Below, one piece after another: positions 51,465-60,935 of a DNA stretch of 64,000 nucleotides. Under the pieces are notes generated by a model that was not told the origin of the DNA, did no database searches, and saw nothing but the letters and a program-made list of their open reading frames with translations. The first letter of the stretch is position 1. Every line of letters begins with the position of its first letter. A program made the position numbers and the translations under genes. The DNA is taken from NCBI RefSeq assembly GCF_000426045.1, contig NZ_AUEP01000008.1, forward strand, positions 62,001-126,000, read 5' to 3'. Source of the stretch: Marmoricola sp. URHB0036 (GTDB lineage Bacteria > Actinomycetota > Actinomycetes > Propionibacteriales > Nocardioidaceae).

Positions 51465-52052
51465 TCAGGCGCGGGAATCGGCGTCCCGGGCGGCCTCTTC
51501 GACCTTCGCCCGGTGTGCCTCCCACTCCGCGTCGTCGTCCGATGTCGTGACCGGGTCAGCACCGGTGGCACCGTCCAGCTGCTCGCGCAGGATGTCGGCA
51601 TGGCCGGCGTGCCGGTTGGTCTCGGTGAGCACGTGGACCAGCACGTTGAACAGCTGCACGTCGGGCTGGGGCCACCAGGGGACGACGCCGGGGGCGTCCA
51701 CCGGGAGAGCCTCGATCGTCGCATCGGCGTGCCGGCAGGCTCGTTGGTACGCCTCGACGACGTCGGTTCGTGACTCGTGCGGCGCGGCCCACATGTGGTC
51801 GCGGTTCGAGAAGCCCGGGTCGTCGAACCGCGGCAACCCCTCGGGATACGGCCGACCGAAGATGTCACCGAAGTACGTCGCCTCGGACAAGGTCAGGTGC
51901 TTGACCAGGCCGAGCACATTGGTACCGGTCCTCGTGAGCGGACGTCTGGCGTCGTACTCCGAGAGCCCGTCCAGCTTGGCCACGATCGACTGCCGGACCC
52001 AGCGCAGGTCGTCGTGGAGGTACGCCTTGGCGAAGTCATCGATCACAGGCAC
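51465..52052 (-). CDS. DinB-family (DUF664) protein
   Basis: Protein of 195 aa. DinB four-helix signatures: DDLRWVRQSIVAKLDGLSEY, VLGLVKHLTLSEATYFGDIF, and the later NVLVHVLTETNRHAGHADIL, with the histidines for a metal site (KHLT, HVLTE, HAGHAD). Probably a thiol-dependent or metal-dependent enzyme of unknown substrate. GTGs at 52052 and 52046 are both possible starts. Confidence 0.78.
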   Translation of the reverse strand: MPVIDDFAKAYLHDDLRWVRQSIVAKLDGLSEYDARRPLTRTGTNVLGLVKHLTLSEATYFGDIFGRPYPEGLPRFDDPGFSNRDHMWAAPHESRTDVVEAYQRACRHADATIEALPVDAPGVVPWWPQPDVQLFNVLVHVLTETNRHAGHADILREQLDGATGADPVTTSDDDAEWEAHRAKVEEAARDADSRA

Positions 52053-52229
52053 CAGCGTGGCAGAGCGATGACCGGGACGCTTCCGTTGGCAGTCGGCCGG
52101 TGGACTGGCCCACAGGGGAAAGACCCCCTTCGCGCGGGGGGATGGCCAATCCCCGTGGTTCACTGGGGACCTGCCCCGGACCTCGGCAGTGCGCATCATC
52201 AGCGAACTGCGGAAGTCGGGGGTTTTCTC
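52053..52229 (+). promoter_or_regulatory. GC-rich leader with several possible hairpins before the ANTAR gene
   Basis: This 177-bp gap holds runs of Gs and Cs that can pair, for example CCCCC/GGGGG around CTTCGCGCG near 52126-52140, and three GGGG/CCCC blocks to 52180. It probably includes the promoter of the ANTAR gene. No clear -10 or operator can be named. Confidence 0.3.
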
Positions 52230-52424
52230 TTGCCACGAGACGACGAGCAGGCGACCGACGCGCTTGGCGCGCGCGCGGTCATCGGGCGGGCCGTCGAACT
52301 GCTCATGGCCCGCGATGGTGTGAGCCGGGACGCCGCCTTCGAGCTGCTGGTCCAACGGTCCTCCGGCTCCCAGGCCAAGGTGCGCGAGATCGCTGCCGAG
52401 GTCGTCGAGCAGGAGAGCGCCTGA
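52230..52424 (+). CDS. Single-domain ANTAR RNA-binding protein
   Basis: Protein of 64 aa, nearly all ANTAR domain: ALGARAVIGRAVELLMARDG, VSRDAAFELLVQRSSGSQAK and VREIAAEVV, with the usual three helices. ANTAR proteins bind hairpin pairs in mRNA leaders to prevent termination. The start is a TTG at 52230 with a G-rich stretch upstream; other starts would add non-family residues. A PAS histidine kinase follows on the same strand. Confidence 0.75.
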   Translation: MPRDDEQATDALGARAVIGRAVELLMARDGVSRDAAFELLVQRSSGSQAKVREIAAEVVEQESA

Positions 52425-52562
52425 CCTGGCCGCCCGGTGGGCCACGAGCGCTGGCCCGGACCGAGCGACCTGGGCGAGGTGATTGCCGTGAGATGCAGCG
52501 AGGAGGACCATGAGCGGCGTGCGTTTCCCGCCACCTGTGGGCCGGCCACGGCGAGGGCTCGG

Positions 52563-53726
52563 GTGACCGCGATGACAGAGGGACCGAACGCCGACGCTGC
52601 CCTGAGCGCGTCTGAGCGTGCTCTGGCCGAGAAAGCCGACCGGTACCGGTCGCTGTTCGCCTACAGCCCGCACGGTGTCTTCTCCCTGGACCTGGACGGT
52701 CACCTCACCGACGCCAACAATGCCTTGGAGGAGCTCACCGGCCACAGCCTGGCCGAGCTGCTCGACATCGACTACCACGACATCGTCCATCCCGACGACG
52801 TCGAGGCCACCGAGAAGGCGTTCGCGGCGGTGAAGGAACGGGTCCCGCAGCTGCTCGAGGCCCGCTTGGTCACCGCGACCGGTACGGTCCGCGAGATCAA
52901 GCTGACGGCGGTCCCGGTGGTCGTCTCCGACCAGGTGGTCGGCGTGCACGGCATCACCGAAGACGTGACCGAGGCCAACGGCATGCACCGCAGCCTGGAG
53001 GCGGCGAACACCGCCAAGACGCTGTTCCTGGCCAACGTGAGCCACGAGGTCCGTACGCCGCTGACCATGATCATGGGTGCCACCGAGATGCTCCTCGAGA
53101 CCGACCTGGACCCCGACCAGGGGCAGCTCAGCGGCATGGTGCAGCGCAACAGCAAGCGCTTGCTGCATCTCGTCAACGACATCCTCGACTTCTCCCGGCT
53201 CGAGGCCGGCAAGCTCTCCCTCCACCCTGCCCCGTTCCGGTTCGCCGAGATGTTCGAGGAGCTCCTGGAGTGGGCCCAGCCGCGCGCCACTGGCAGCGCT
53301 GTCGAGCTGCGGACCACCCTGGACGCGGCGCTGCCGACCAGCGCTGTGGGCGACGCGCTGCGCGTCTTCCAGATGCTCTCGAACCTGGTCGACAACGCGC
53401 TGAAGTTCACCGACTCCGGCACCGTGGACGTCACTGTGAGCCCGAGCGCTCCCACCGCACCCGGCGGTGGGGACGGTGCGGTCGGGGTGAGGTTCACCGT
53501 CACCGACACCGGCATCGGGATCTCCCCCGAGCACCTGGAGTTCCTCTTCGACTCCTTCACCCAGGTCGACCCGTCGGCGACCAGGGTCCACGACGGTGTC
53601 GGTCTCGGGCTGGCCATCTGCCGCGACCTGGTCGACCTCATGGGGGGTCACCTCGATGCGGTGAGCACGCCAGGAGTCGGGAGCACCTTCACGGCCGTGC
53701 TGCCTCTCGCCCGCGTGCCCGACTGA
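52563..53726 (+). CDS. PAS-domain sensor histidine kinase
   Basis: Soluble kinase of 387 aa. A PAS domain is at about 25-140 (YSPHGVFSLDLDGHLTDANN, DIVHPDDVEATEKAF, GVHGITEDVTE). HisKA has His161 in LANVSHEVRTPLTMIM. The ATPase domain has all boxes: LSNLVDNALKFT, DTGIGISPEH and HDGVGLGLAICRDLV. There is no membrane segment, so it probably senses a cytoplasmic signal. The GTG at 52563 with GAGGG upstream is preferred over ATG 52572. No response regulator is in the window. Confidence 0.85.
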   Translation: MTAMTEGPNADAALSASERALAEKADRYRSLFAYSPHGVFSLDLDGHLTDANNALEELTGHSLAELLDIDYHDIVHPDDVEATEKAFAAVKERVPQLLEARLVTATGTVREIKLTAVPVVVSDQVVGVHGITEDVTEANGMHRSLEAANTAKTLFLANVSHEVRTPLTMIMGATEMLLETDLDPDQGQLSGMVQRNSKRLLHLVNDILDFSRLEAGKLSLHPAPFRFAEMFEELLEWAQPRATGSAVELRTTLDAALPTSAVGDALRVFQMLSNLVDNALKFTDSGTVDVTVSPSAPTAPGGGDGAVGVRFTVTDTGIGISPEHLEFLFDSFTQVDPSATRVHDGVGLGLAICRDLVDLMGGHLDAVSTPGVGSTFTAVLPLARVPD

Positions 53727-53728
53727 CG

Positions 53729-54118
53729 TCACGCCAGCTCGGCGCCGTGCTCGGCGAGCAGCTCTCGCAGGACCGAGCGATGACAGCGCGTCTCGTCCTC
53801 GCAGTAGCAGCCGACGGCCATGTCCGAGTCCCGCGAGAGCGCGGCGACGAGGTCGAGCAGGTGCCGGGCCGTGGGAGTGGACATCTCCTTGCGGTAGCGG
53901 CGGGTGAAGGTCGCCCACTGCGCGTCGGTCTCGGCGGCCAGCGCGAACGACACCAGCTCTGCGCTCGGCGCCAGCTCCGGGAGCCAGGCGTCGTAGAAGT
54001 CGCGGCTGGCGAACTCCTTCTTGGGTACGCCGCGCGGCGGGCGTCGTACGGTCCCGATCCGTAGGCCTTCGTCCAGACCTCTCGGCGTGCCGAGGCGTAC
54101 GACGGACACCGCCATCAT
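53729..54118 (-). CDS. DUF488 family protein
   Basis: Protein of 129 aa. VVRLGTPRGLDEGLRIGTVR, RPPRGVPKKEFASRDFYDAWLP-type start, and the conserved CYCEDETRCHRSVLRELL near the C-terminus (two cysteines and a histidine) define DUF488. Function unknown. Its ATG overlaps the stop of the upstream monooxygenase gene. Confidence 0.82.
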   Translation of the reverse strand: MMAVSVVRLGTPRGLDEGLRIGTVRRPPRGVPKKEFASRDFYDAWLPELAPSAELVSFALAAETDAQWATFTRRYRKEMSTPTARHLLDLVAALSRDSDMAVGCYCEDETRCHRSVLRELLAEHGAELA

Positions 54119-54462
54119 TCGCTCCGCATCGGGTAGTCCCGGTCGACCGTGGCGATGCGGACCGTGTAGTCGGCGTACCACGTGGAGCGGCCGCGCTGCT
54201 GGGCGACGAGGTGCTCGGCCACCTGCTTCCACGCGGCGGCCGCGGCGTGGTCGACCCAGTAGGAGACGGTGATGCCGACGCCGTCGTCGCGGGCGGACTC
54301 GTGACCGAGGTAGCCGGGCTGCTGCCGAGCCAGCTCGTCCATGCGTGACGACATCTGGCCGTAGCCCTGGTCACCCTCGGTGCGGGTGCTGGTGAAGATG
54401 ACCGCGGTGTACGGCGGGTCCGGGGTCTGCGCGATCGGCTGCACGACCCCATTCTCGGACAT
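54115..54462 (-). CDS. Antibiotic biosynthesis monooxygenase (ABM) domain protein
   Basis: Protein of 115 aa with the ferredoxin-like ABM fold: YTAVIFTSTRTEGDQGYGQM, MDELARQQPGYLGHESAR, ITVSYWVDHAAAAAWKQV and HLVAQQRG. Such proteins are small oxygenases or haem-degrading enzymes; the substrate is unknown. The ATG at 54462 is only 21 bp from the divergent nadE start, so the two promoters overlap. Confidence 0.82.
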   Translation of the reverse strand: MSENGVVQPIAQTPDPPYTAVIFTSTRTEGDQGYGQMSSRMDELARQQPGYLGHESARDDGVGITVSYWVDHAAAAAWKQVAEHLVAQQRGRSTWYADYTVRIATVDRDYPMRSE

Positions 54463-54483
54463 CTCGTCTGTAACACTGGTGAC

Positions 54484-56535
54484 GTGGACTTCAACTCCGC
54501 CTATGCGCACGGCTTCGCGCGGGTCGCCGCCTGCACGGTGCCGGTGGCGATCGCCGACCCGGCGACCAACGCTGCGACGGTGCTGGCCGAGGCGCGCGCC
54601 TGCCACGACGAGGGCGTGGCCGTCGCGATCTTCCCCGAGCTGTGCCTGAGCGGGTACTCCGTCGACGACCTGTTCCTCCAGGACGTGCTGCTCGAGTCGG
54701 TCGACGCGGCCGTGGCCAACATCGTGGAGGCCAGCAAGGACCTGCGGCCGGTGCTGGTCGTGGGGGCACCGCTGCGCAAGGACAACCGGGTCTACAACTG
54801 CGCGGTCGTCATCCACCGTGGGGAGATCCTCGGGGTGCCCGCCAAGTCGCACCTGCCCAACTACCGGGAGTTCTACGAGCACCGCTACTTCGCTGCTGCC
54901 GAGGACCAGCTCGGCGGGACCATCACGGTGGCCGGCCACGACGAGCTGCCGTTCGGCCGCAACCTCGTCTTCCGGGCGAGTGACGTCCCGGGCCTGACGC
55001 TGTTCGTCGAGATCTGCGAGGACATGTGGGTGCCCATCCCTCCCAGCTCGCACGCCGCTCTGGCCGGCGCCACCGTGCTGGCCAACCTCTCCGGGTCGCC
55101 GATCACCGTCGCCCGGGCGGAGGACCGTCGGCTGCTCGTGCGCTCGGCCAGCGCGCGGTGCCTGGCGGCGTACGCCTTCAGCGCAGCCGGCGAGGGGGAG
55201 TCGTCGACCGATCTCTCCTGGGACGGCCAGACGATGGTCTACGAGTGCGGCGACCTGCTGGGCGAGACCGAGCGCTTCCCCCAGGGCTCGCGACGCACGG
55301 TCGTCGACGTGGACCTCGACCGGATCCGTCAGGAACGACTGCGTCAGGGCACCTTCGACGACAACCGCCGCGCGTTCGGCGTCGAGCTCGAGGAGTACGC
55401 CGAGATCGAGTTCGCTCTCGACGCGCCCGCGGGTGACATCGGACTGCGCCGCAAGGTCGACCGGTTCCCGTTCGTGCCCGACGACGTCGAGCGGCTGGCG
55501 CAGGACTGCTACGAGGCCTACAACATCCAGGTCTCGGGGCTCGAGCAGCGGCTACGGGCGATCGGCCACCCCAAGGTCGTCATCGGAGTGTCGGGCGGGC
55601 TCGACTCGACCCATGCGCTGATCGTCGCGGCCAAGGCGATGGACCGGCTGGATCGGCCGCGCAGCGACATCCTGGCTTTCACCATGCCGGGGTTCGCGAC
55701 CGGGGACGCCACCAAGTCCCTCGCCACCCGGCTCTCCAAGGCCCTCGGTGTCAGCTTCGAGGAGCTCGACATCCGCCCGGCCGCCCAGCAGATGCTGACC
55801 GACATGGGGCACCCGTTCGCCAACGGCGAGGAGGTCTACGACGTCACCTTCGAGAACGTCCAGGCCGGCCTGCGTACCGACTACCTGTTCCGGATCGCCA
55901 ACCAGCGTGGGGGAATCGTGCTCGGCACCGGCGACCTCTCTGAGCTCGCCCTCGGGTGGTGCACCTATGGCGTCGGCGACCAGATGTCGCACTACACCGT
56001 CAACGCCGGTGTCCCGAAGACCCTGATCCAGCACCTCATCCGGTGGGTGGTCGACAGCGAGCAGCTCGGCCAGACGGGCGACGAGGTGAACGAGCTGCTG
56101 ACCGGGATCGTCGGCCAGGAGATCACTCCCGAGCTGGTGCCGACGCGCGAGGGCGAGCAGCCGCAGTCGACCGAGGGGACGATCGGCCCCTACGCGCTGC
56201 ACGACTTCTCCCTCTTCCACGTGCTGCGCTACGGCGCCCGTCCGAGCAAGATCGCCTTCCTGGCCGAGCACGCCTGGTCAGACCCGGCGACGGGGGAGTG
56301 GCCCCCGAACTTCCCCGAGGATCGGCGACCGTCGTACGACCTCGGGGAGATCCGCGACTGGCTCGAGGTGTTCGTCAGGCGCTTCTTCGCCAGCCAGTTC
56401 AAGCGCTCGGCGTTGCCCAACGGCCCGAAGGTGAGCCCGGGCGGCACCATGTCGCCCCGCGGCGACTGGCGGATGCCGAGCGACGCCAGCCCCGCAGCCT
56501 GGCTGGCCGAGCTCGAGAACGTCCCGCGCGACTGA
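54484..56535 (+). CDS. nadE: Glutamine-dependent NAD+ synthetase
   Basis: Two-domain enzyme of 683 aa. The N-terminal nitrilase-fold glutaminase domain has Glu in IFPELCLSGYS, Lys in AKSHLPNY and Cys in FVEICEDMWVP. The C-terminal synthetase has the P-loop VIGVSGGLDSTHALIVAAKA, GTGDLSELALGWCTYG and the adenine-binding segment. It converts deamido-NAD to NAD using glutamine. The GTG at 54484 is the start; the length matches the actinobacterial long form. The GATase gene follows one base later. Confidence 0.92.
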   Translation: MDFNSAYAHGFARVAACTVPVAIADPATNAATVLAEARACHDEGVAVAIFPELCLSGYSVDDLFLQDVLLESVDAAVANIVEASKDLRPVLVVGAPLRKDNRVYNCAVVIHRGEILGVPAKSHLPNYREFYEHRYFAAAEDQLGGTITVAGHDELPFGRNLVFRASDVPGLTLFVEICEDMWVPIPPSSHAALAGATVLANLSGSPITVARAEDRRLLVRSASARCLAAYAFSAAGEGESSTDLSWDGQTMVYECGDLLGETERFPQGSRRTVVDVDLDRIRQERLRQGTFDDNRRAFGVELEEYAEIEFALDAPAGDIGLRRKVDRFPFVPDDVERLAQDCYEAYNIQVSGLEQRLRAIGHPKVVIGVSGGLDSTHALIVAAKAMDRLDRPRSDILAFTMPGFATGDATKSLATRLSKALGVSFEELDIRPAAQQMLTDMGHPFANGEEVYDVTFENVQAGLRTDYLFRIANQRGGIVLGTGDLSELALGWCTYGVGDQMSHYTVNAGVPKTLIQHLIRWVVDSEQLGQTGDEVNELLTGIVGQEITPELVPTREGEQPQSTEGTIGPYALHDFSLFHVLRYGARPSKIAFLAEHAWSDPATGEWPPNFPEDRRPSYDLGEIRDWLEVFVRRFFASQFKRSALPNGPKVSPGGTMSPRGDWRMPSDASPAAWLAELENVPRD

Positions 56536-56536
56536 G

Positions 56537-57268
56537 ATGGCTGCGCGAGTCCTCGTCGTCCAGCACCAGGACGACTGCCCACCGGCGCTGGTCGGGCAAT
56601 GGTTGGTCGAGGCCGGCTGCGCGCTCGACGTACGACGCCCGTACGCCGGTGACCAGCTGCCCGACGACCTCACCGGCCACGACGCGTTCCTGGTCCTCGG
56701 CGGCTCGATGGGCGCCGATGACGACGCGGAGCACCCCTGGCTCACTGCCACCAAGGCGCTGATCCGTGACGCCGCCGACCGCGGCACCCCCACCCTCGGG
56801 ATCTGCCTCGGCCACCAGCTGGCGGCGTCGGCCCTGGGTGGCGAGGTGGCCCGCAACCCGCACGGGCAGCAGCTCGGGCTCCTGCCGATGGGCTGGACCG
56901 CAGCGGCGCCCCGTGACGAGCTGACGGCCGGTCTCGTCGAAGCGGGGGTCGGCATCCACTGGAACGACGACATCGTGACGCGCGCGCCTGACGGCACCGA
57001 GACGCTGGCGACCGCTCCCGGCGGAGAGCTCCAGGTCGCCCGGTTCGCGACCCGGGTCTGGGGGGTGCAGCTGCACCCGGAGGTCGACGAGCAGATCCTC
57101 GCCACCTGGGCCGAGGAGGACCCGGACCGCTACGCCGAGGGCGTCCTCGACGACGTGCTCTCCAGGATCGTCGCCGCGCGGGCCCAGCTCGAGGCGGGCT
57201 GGCGACCGCTCGCGACGGCCCTGGCGACACTTGCCCAGAACTTGCTCCATAACGAATACTTGATCTAG
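56537..57268 (+). CDS. Class I glutamine amidotransferase-like protein
   Basis: Protein of 243 aa. The triad is Cys in LGICLGHQLA, His in GVQLHPE and Glu two residues on, with FLVLGGSMGADDD as the oxyanion strand. It resembles GMP-synthase-type GATase homologues of unknown partner; the acceptor subunit is not encoded here. It starts one base after the nadE stop, so it is in that operon. Confidence 0.83.
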   Translation: MAARVLVVQHQDDCPPALVGQWLVEAGCALDVRRPYAGDQLPDDLTGHDAFLVLGGSMGADDDAEHPWLTATKALIRDAADRGTPTLGICLGHQLAASALGGEVARNPHGQQLGLLPMGWTAAAPRDELTAGLVEAGVGIHWNDDIVTRAPDGTETLATAPGGELQVARFATRVWGVQLHPEVDEQILATWAEEDPDRYAEGVLDDVLSRIVAARAQLEAGWRPLATALATLAQNLLHNEYLI

Positions 57269-57272
57269 AGTA
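57257..57272. promoter_or_regulatory. Weak palindrome near the padR promoter
   Basis: TACTTGATCTAGAGTA has inverted ends TACT/AGTA and lies at the GATase stop, 32 bp before the padR start. It is a possible PadR autoregulatory site, with only four-base arms. Confidence 0.3.
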
Positions 57273-57303
57273 ATCGCAGTCCGAGCAGGTGAAGAGGTGA
57301 CCC

Positions 57304-57981
57304 GTGAAACGACCCGCGAACGCACTCGCGCTGGCCGTGCTCACCCTGCTCTACGAGAAGCCGATGCACCCCTACGAGATGTCCACCACGCTGCGCCACC
57401 GCAGCAAGGAGGAGAGCATCAAGCTCAACTACGGCTCGCTGTACGCCGTGGTCGAGTCGCTGCGCAAGAAGGGCCTGGTCGAGGCCGGCGAGACCCGGCG
57501 CGAGGGCAACCGTCCGGAGCGCACCATCTACGCGCTGACCCCCGAGGGAGAGCACGCCATGCGCGAGTGGCTGGCCGAGATGCTGCGCGACCCCTCGCCG
57601 CAGTTCACCGACTTCGAGGCAGCCCTCTCGCTGATGGGAGCGATCCCTCCCGATGTCGTCGAGGACATGCTGCGCCAGCGACTGGAGGCGCTGGCCAAGG
57701 AGTCCGCGAAGTCCAACGGGTTGCGCGCGATGATGCCGGAGGGGTTCCCCGAGATCTTCACCGTCGAGGGTGAGTACGCACAGCACATGCGCGAGGCCGA
57801 GTCGGCGTACGTCCGGTCCCTGCTCGAGAAGATCTCCTCGGGTCGCCTCGGTGGCCTCGAGGGTTGGGCCCGCCTGCACGAGCTCCGCGAGGCGGGGCAC
57901 TCGGGGGACGACCTCCAGCAGAAGCTCGCCGAGGAGTTCCCCGGGATCTTCGACTGGACCCTCGACGACGCAGGGGGCTAG
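57304..57981 (+). CDS. PadR-family regulator
   Basis: Protein of 225 aa. The PadR winged helix is at 1-85: ALAVLTLLYEKPMHPYEMST, LNYGSLYAVVESLRKKGLVE and ERTIYALTPEGEH. The C-terminal Vir_C-like helical domain is long (about 100-215). PadR proteins usually repress efflux or stress genes; here the MFS transporter gene begins 131 bp downstream and is the likely target. The GTG at 57304 has GAAGAGGTG upstream. Confidence 0.85.
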   Translation: MKRPANALALAVLTLLYEKPMHPYEMSTTLRHRSKEESIKLNYGSLYAVVESLRKKGLVEAGETRREGNRPERTIYALTPEGEHAMREWLAEMLRDPSPQFTDFEAALSLMGAIPPDVVEDMLRQRLEALAKESAKSNGLRAMMPEGFPEIFTVEGEYAQHMREAESAYVRSLLEKISSGRLGGLEGWARLHELREAGHSGDDLQQKLAEEFPGIFDWTLDDAGG

Positions 57982-58004
57982 CAGCACCCGTTCCACACAG
58001 CAGT

Positions 58005-58036
58005 GATCCCCGGCCGACTGCCATCGACCGGGGATC
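58005..58036 (+). terminator. Hairpin between padR and the MFS gene
   Basis: GATCCCCGG and CCGGGGATC form a perfect 9-bp stem around a 14-nt loop. There is no downstream U-tract, so it may be a weak terminator of padR or an mRNA-stability element of the MFS leader. Confidence 0.4.
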
Positions 58037-58111
58037 TCGAAACCGAGTCGCTCACGACCCAGGCTCGCACTCGCAAGGGTAGACGAGCGGCTCCTCATCC
58101 AAGGAGAACCC

Positions 58112-59578
58112 GTGTCCGTCATCGACCCGACCGTCCCGCAGGTCCAGGCGCCCCGGAGGGCCCTGGCCACCGGCATCCTCATCTTCGCCGCGTTCATGGA
58201 CCTCATCGACGTCACCATCGTCAACGTGGCCCTGCCCTCGATCCGGGACGACCTGCACGCCACGCCCGCGCACCTGGAATGGGTGCTGAGCGGCTACACC
58301 CTCACCTTCGCGGTGCTGCTCATCACCGGTGGCCGCCTCGGCGACAACGTCGGACGGCGCACCATGTTCCTGCTCGGAGTCGGCGGTTTCACCCTGGCGT
58401 CCCTGGGCGCGTGCCTCTCCACCAACGGCGACATGCTCGTCGTCGCCCGGGTCGTCCAGGGCGGCTTCGCGGCGATGATGGTCCCGCAGATGCTGTCCAG
58501 CGTGCAGGTGCTCTACCCACCGCGCGAGCGTGCGGCGGTGTTCGGCGTCGTCGGCGCCGTCAGCGGTACGGCGGCCGTGATCGGCCCGCTCCTCGGTGGT
58601 TGGCTGATCACCCACGACGCGTTCGGGATCGGCTGGCGCAGCATCTTCCTGATCAACATCCCCGTCGGCCTGGTGATCCTGGTGCTGGCCTGGATGTTCG
58701 TCCCGAACACCTCATCCGCGACCGCCAAGCGGATCGACCTGCCCGGCGTTCTGTTGGCCAGCGCGGCCCTCTTCCTGCTCGTGTTCCCGTTGATCGAGGG
58801 CCACAGCCAGGACTGGTCGGCGCGCATCTGGCTGATGCTCGCGGGGTCGGCGGTGCTGATGGTCCTGTTCGTGGCGGTGGAACGTCGTACCGAGCAGCAG
58901 ACCGGGTCGTCGTTGCTGCCGATGCACCTCTTCGCCAACCGCGGCTTCAGCGCGGGGCTGGTCACCCAGTCGGTGTTCCAGGGCTCGCTGGCCGGGTTCT
59001 CACTGGTGACGATCATCTACGTCCAGGCCGGCCTCGGCTTCAGCGCCTTCCACGCCGGGCTGATGCTGCTGCCCTTCAGCATCGGCGCCTTCGTCGGCAC
59101 CGGCATCTCGGTGCCGTTGGGGCTCAAGGTCGGCAAGACCGTCTGCCTCGCCGGGGCGTTGCTCCAGGCCGTCGGGGTCTGGTGGGTCGCGCGCATCATC
59201 CAGGACGTGGGCGACGACCTGACCTTCTGGAGCCTGGCGCTCCCGATGCTGCTGGCCGGGATCGGGTTGGGGCTGCTGGTGGTGCCACTGGTCGACATCG
59301 CGCTGGCCACCGTGCCGGAGACCGAGGCCGGTGCGGCCTCGGGCACCTACGGCACCTTCCAGCAGGTGGGTGCCGCGCTCGGCATCGCGGTGGTCGGGTC
59401 GGTCTTCTTCGGGGCGATCTCGTCGTTCACCCCGGCGGCCCTGCGTGACGCCGACATCACCGCCAGCTGGTGGGTGCTGGGCGGGTTCCTCGTCTGCGCC
59501 GTGTCGACGGCGTTCCTGCCCGACCGAGAGGCCGTCCAGGAGCACGCTCGAGCACAGGCCGAGATGTTGGAGTCCTAG
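58112..59578 (+). CDS. MFS transporter, DHA2 (14-TMS) family
   Basis: Drug/H+ antiporter of 488 aa with 14 predicted helices. DHA2 marks: AAFMDLIDVTIVNVALPSIR at helix 1, LITGGRLGDNVGRRTMFLLG between helices 2 and 3 and GAVSGTAAVIGPLLGGWLI in helix 5. It should export hydrophobic compounds. The GTG at 58112 has AAGGAGAA upstream. PadR regulation is likely. Its last four bases overlap the convergent NTF2-like gene. Confidence 0.87.
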   Translation: MSVIDPTVPQVQAPRRALATGILIFAAFMDLIDVTIVNVALPSIRDDLHATPAHLEWVLSGYTLTFAVLLITGGRLGDNVGRRTMFLLGVGGFTLASLGACLSTNGDMLVVARVVQGGFAAMMVPQMLSSVQVLYPPRERAAVFGVVGAVSGTAAVIGPLLGGWLITHDAFGIGWRSIFLINIPVGLVILVLAWMFVPNTSSATAKRIDLPGVLLASAALFLLVFPLIEGHSQDWSARIWLMLAGSAVLMVLFVAVERRTEQQTGSSLLPMHLFANRGFSAGLVTQSVFQGSLAGFSLVTIIYVQAGLGFSAFHAGLMLLPFSIGAFVGTGISVPLGLKVGKTVCLAGALLQAVGVWWVARIIQDVGDDLTFWSLALPMLLAGIGLGLLVVPLVDIALATVPETEAGAASGTYGTFQQVGAALGIAVVGSVFFGAISSFTPAALRDADITASWWVLGGFLVCAVSTAFLPDREAVQEHARAQAEMLES

Positions 59579-59967
59579 GCGCTGGCTGCGTGGGCGGGGT
59601 CGGGGGAGAGGTGCTCGTGGACGCACGTCCAGGTCCCGCCCTCTCGGCGCAGGACGATGGTCTCGCGCTCGAACACCTCGTCCTCGGCTCCGTCGATCTC
59701 ACGAACGGTGTGCACGTCGTGGGTGAAGACCGCCGTGTCGCCGTACTCCTGGACGCGCTGGTTGGTCGACTCGCAGGCCACCACGCGGAAGTCGTTGTCG
59801 CGCTCCCACTCCACCCACATCTGCTCGTACGCCGCCCGCGACTCGATCCGGCCAGGGGTGTCGTGGAACAGGAAGGTGGCATCGGGGTGGAAGTGCGCGA
59901 AGTACGACGTCGCGTCGCTCGCCGCGAAGGCGTCCACGAGCGACTCGGCGAAGGCGAGCGGGGTCAT
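59575..59967 (-). CDS. NTF2-like (SnoaL-type) protein
   Basis: Protein of 130 aa with the cone-shaped NTF2 fold: [62 protein letters not shown] and [12 protein letters not shown]. It may be a small isomerase or a binding protein. Its start overlaps the ureohydrolase stop by four bases, so it is the last gene of the permease-ureohydrolase operon. Confidence 0.8.
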   Translation of the reverse strand: MTPLAFAESLVDAFAASDATSYFAHFHPDATFLFHDTPGRIESRAAYEQMWVEWERDNDFRVVACESTNQRVQEYGDTAVFTHDVHTVREIDGAEDEVFERETIVLRREGGTWTCVHEHLSPDPAHAASA

Positions 59968-60935
59968 GAGTCACTCCTCGGAGCCATCGCACTGAGCAGC
60001 TCGTAGGCCGTGTGGGACGCGGCGATGCCGGTGATCTCCGCGTGGTCGTAGGCCGGCGACACCTCGACGATGTCGGCACCGACGATGTCGAGCCCGGCCA
60101 GCTGTCGCAGCACAGCCAGCAGCTCGCGGCTGGTCATGCCTCCCGCCTCGGGCGTTCCGGTGCCGGGCGCGAAGGCCGGGTCGAGGACGTCGATGTCGAT
60201 CGACACGTAGACGGGCCGGTCACCCACGCGGGCCCGGATGCGCTCGGCGACGCCGTCGGCGCCGATGGAGTCGATCTCCGTGGACGGCACCATCGCGAAG
60301 CCGAGCTCCCTGTCGTCGACGAGGTCGCGGGCGCCGTACAACGGACCGCGCGTTCCGACGTGCACACAGGCCGAGGTGTCGAGCAGTCCCTCCTCAGAGG
60401 CGCGGCGGAACGGCGTGCCGTGCGTGTACGCCGCACCGAAGTAGCTGTCCCAGGTGTCGAGGTGGGCGTCGAAGTGGACCACCGCCACCGGCTCGTCGGT
60501 CGCCAACGCACGTAGCAGTGGCAGGGCGAGCGTGTGGTCGCCGCCGAGCACGAGCAGCCGATCGGCCCGCTCTCGCAGAGACCGTGCCGCGCGCTCGATA
60601 CCCGCCACGGCCTCCTCGAGCGAGAAGGGATTGGCCGAGATGTCGCCCGCGTCGGCCACCTGCTGGAGGCCGAACGGGGAGAGGTCGACGGCCGGGTTGT
60701 AGGGACGCAGCAGCTTGGACGCGGCACGGATGTGGGCCGGCCCGAACCGCGCGCCGGGTCGGTAGGAGACCCCCGCGTCGAAGGGGATCCCGACGACCGC
60801 GATGTCCGCCGAGCCGACCTCGTCGATCCGCGGCAGCTGGGCGAAGGTGGACGGCCCGGCAAAGCGCGGCACCTGGGTGTTGTCGACCTGGCCGACGTGG
60901 TCGCCCTCCACGATGCGAGGCAGGGAGTCAGGCAT
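59964..60935 (-). CDS. Ureohydrolase (agmatinase family)
   Basis: Protein of 323 aa. Mn-binding motifs are complete: [24 protein letters not shown] and [19 protein letters not shown]. Agmatinase-family enzymes split urea from agmatine, guanidinobutyrate or related guanidino compounds; the exact substrate is not determined. The ATG at 60935 lies inside the end of the NCS1 permease gene, so import and hydrolysis are co-expressed. A polyamine or guanidino catabolic role fits the GlnA2-like gene downstream. Confidence 0.85.
   Translation of the reverse strand: MPDSLPRIVEGDHVGQVDNTQVPRFAGPSTFAQLPRIDEVGSADIAVVGIPFDAGVSYRPGARFGPAHIRAASKLLRPYNPAVDLSPFGLQQVADAGDISANPFSLEEAVAGIERAARSLRERADRLLVLGGDHTLALPLLRALATDEPVAVVHFDAHLDTWDSYFGAAYTHGTPFRRASEEGLLDTSACVHVGTRGPLYGARDLVDDRELGFAMVPSTEIDSIGADGVAERIRARVGDRPVYVSIDIDVLDPAFAPGTGTPEAGGMTSRELLAVLRQLAGLDIVGADIVEVSPAYDHAEITGIAASHTAYELLSAMAPRSDS

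Noticed and set aside
54460-54475. TGTAACACTGGT before nadE as a fifth KstR site
   Set aside because: The right half lacks GTT with the required spacing, and nadE is not a steroid gene.
51465-54494. A 1009-codon minus-strand frame over DinB, ANTAR and kinase genes
   Set aside because: Only the DinB part resembles a protein. The rest is the complement of the PAS kinase and ANTAR genes.
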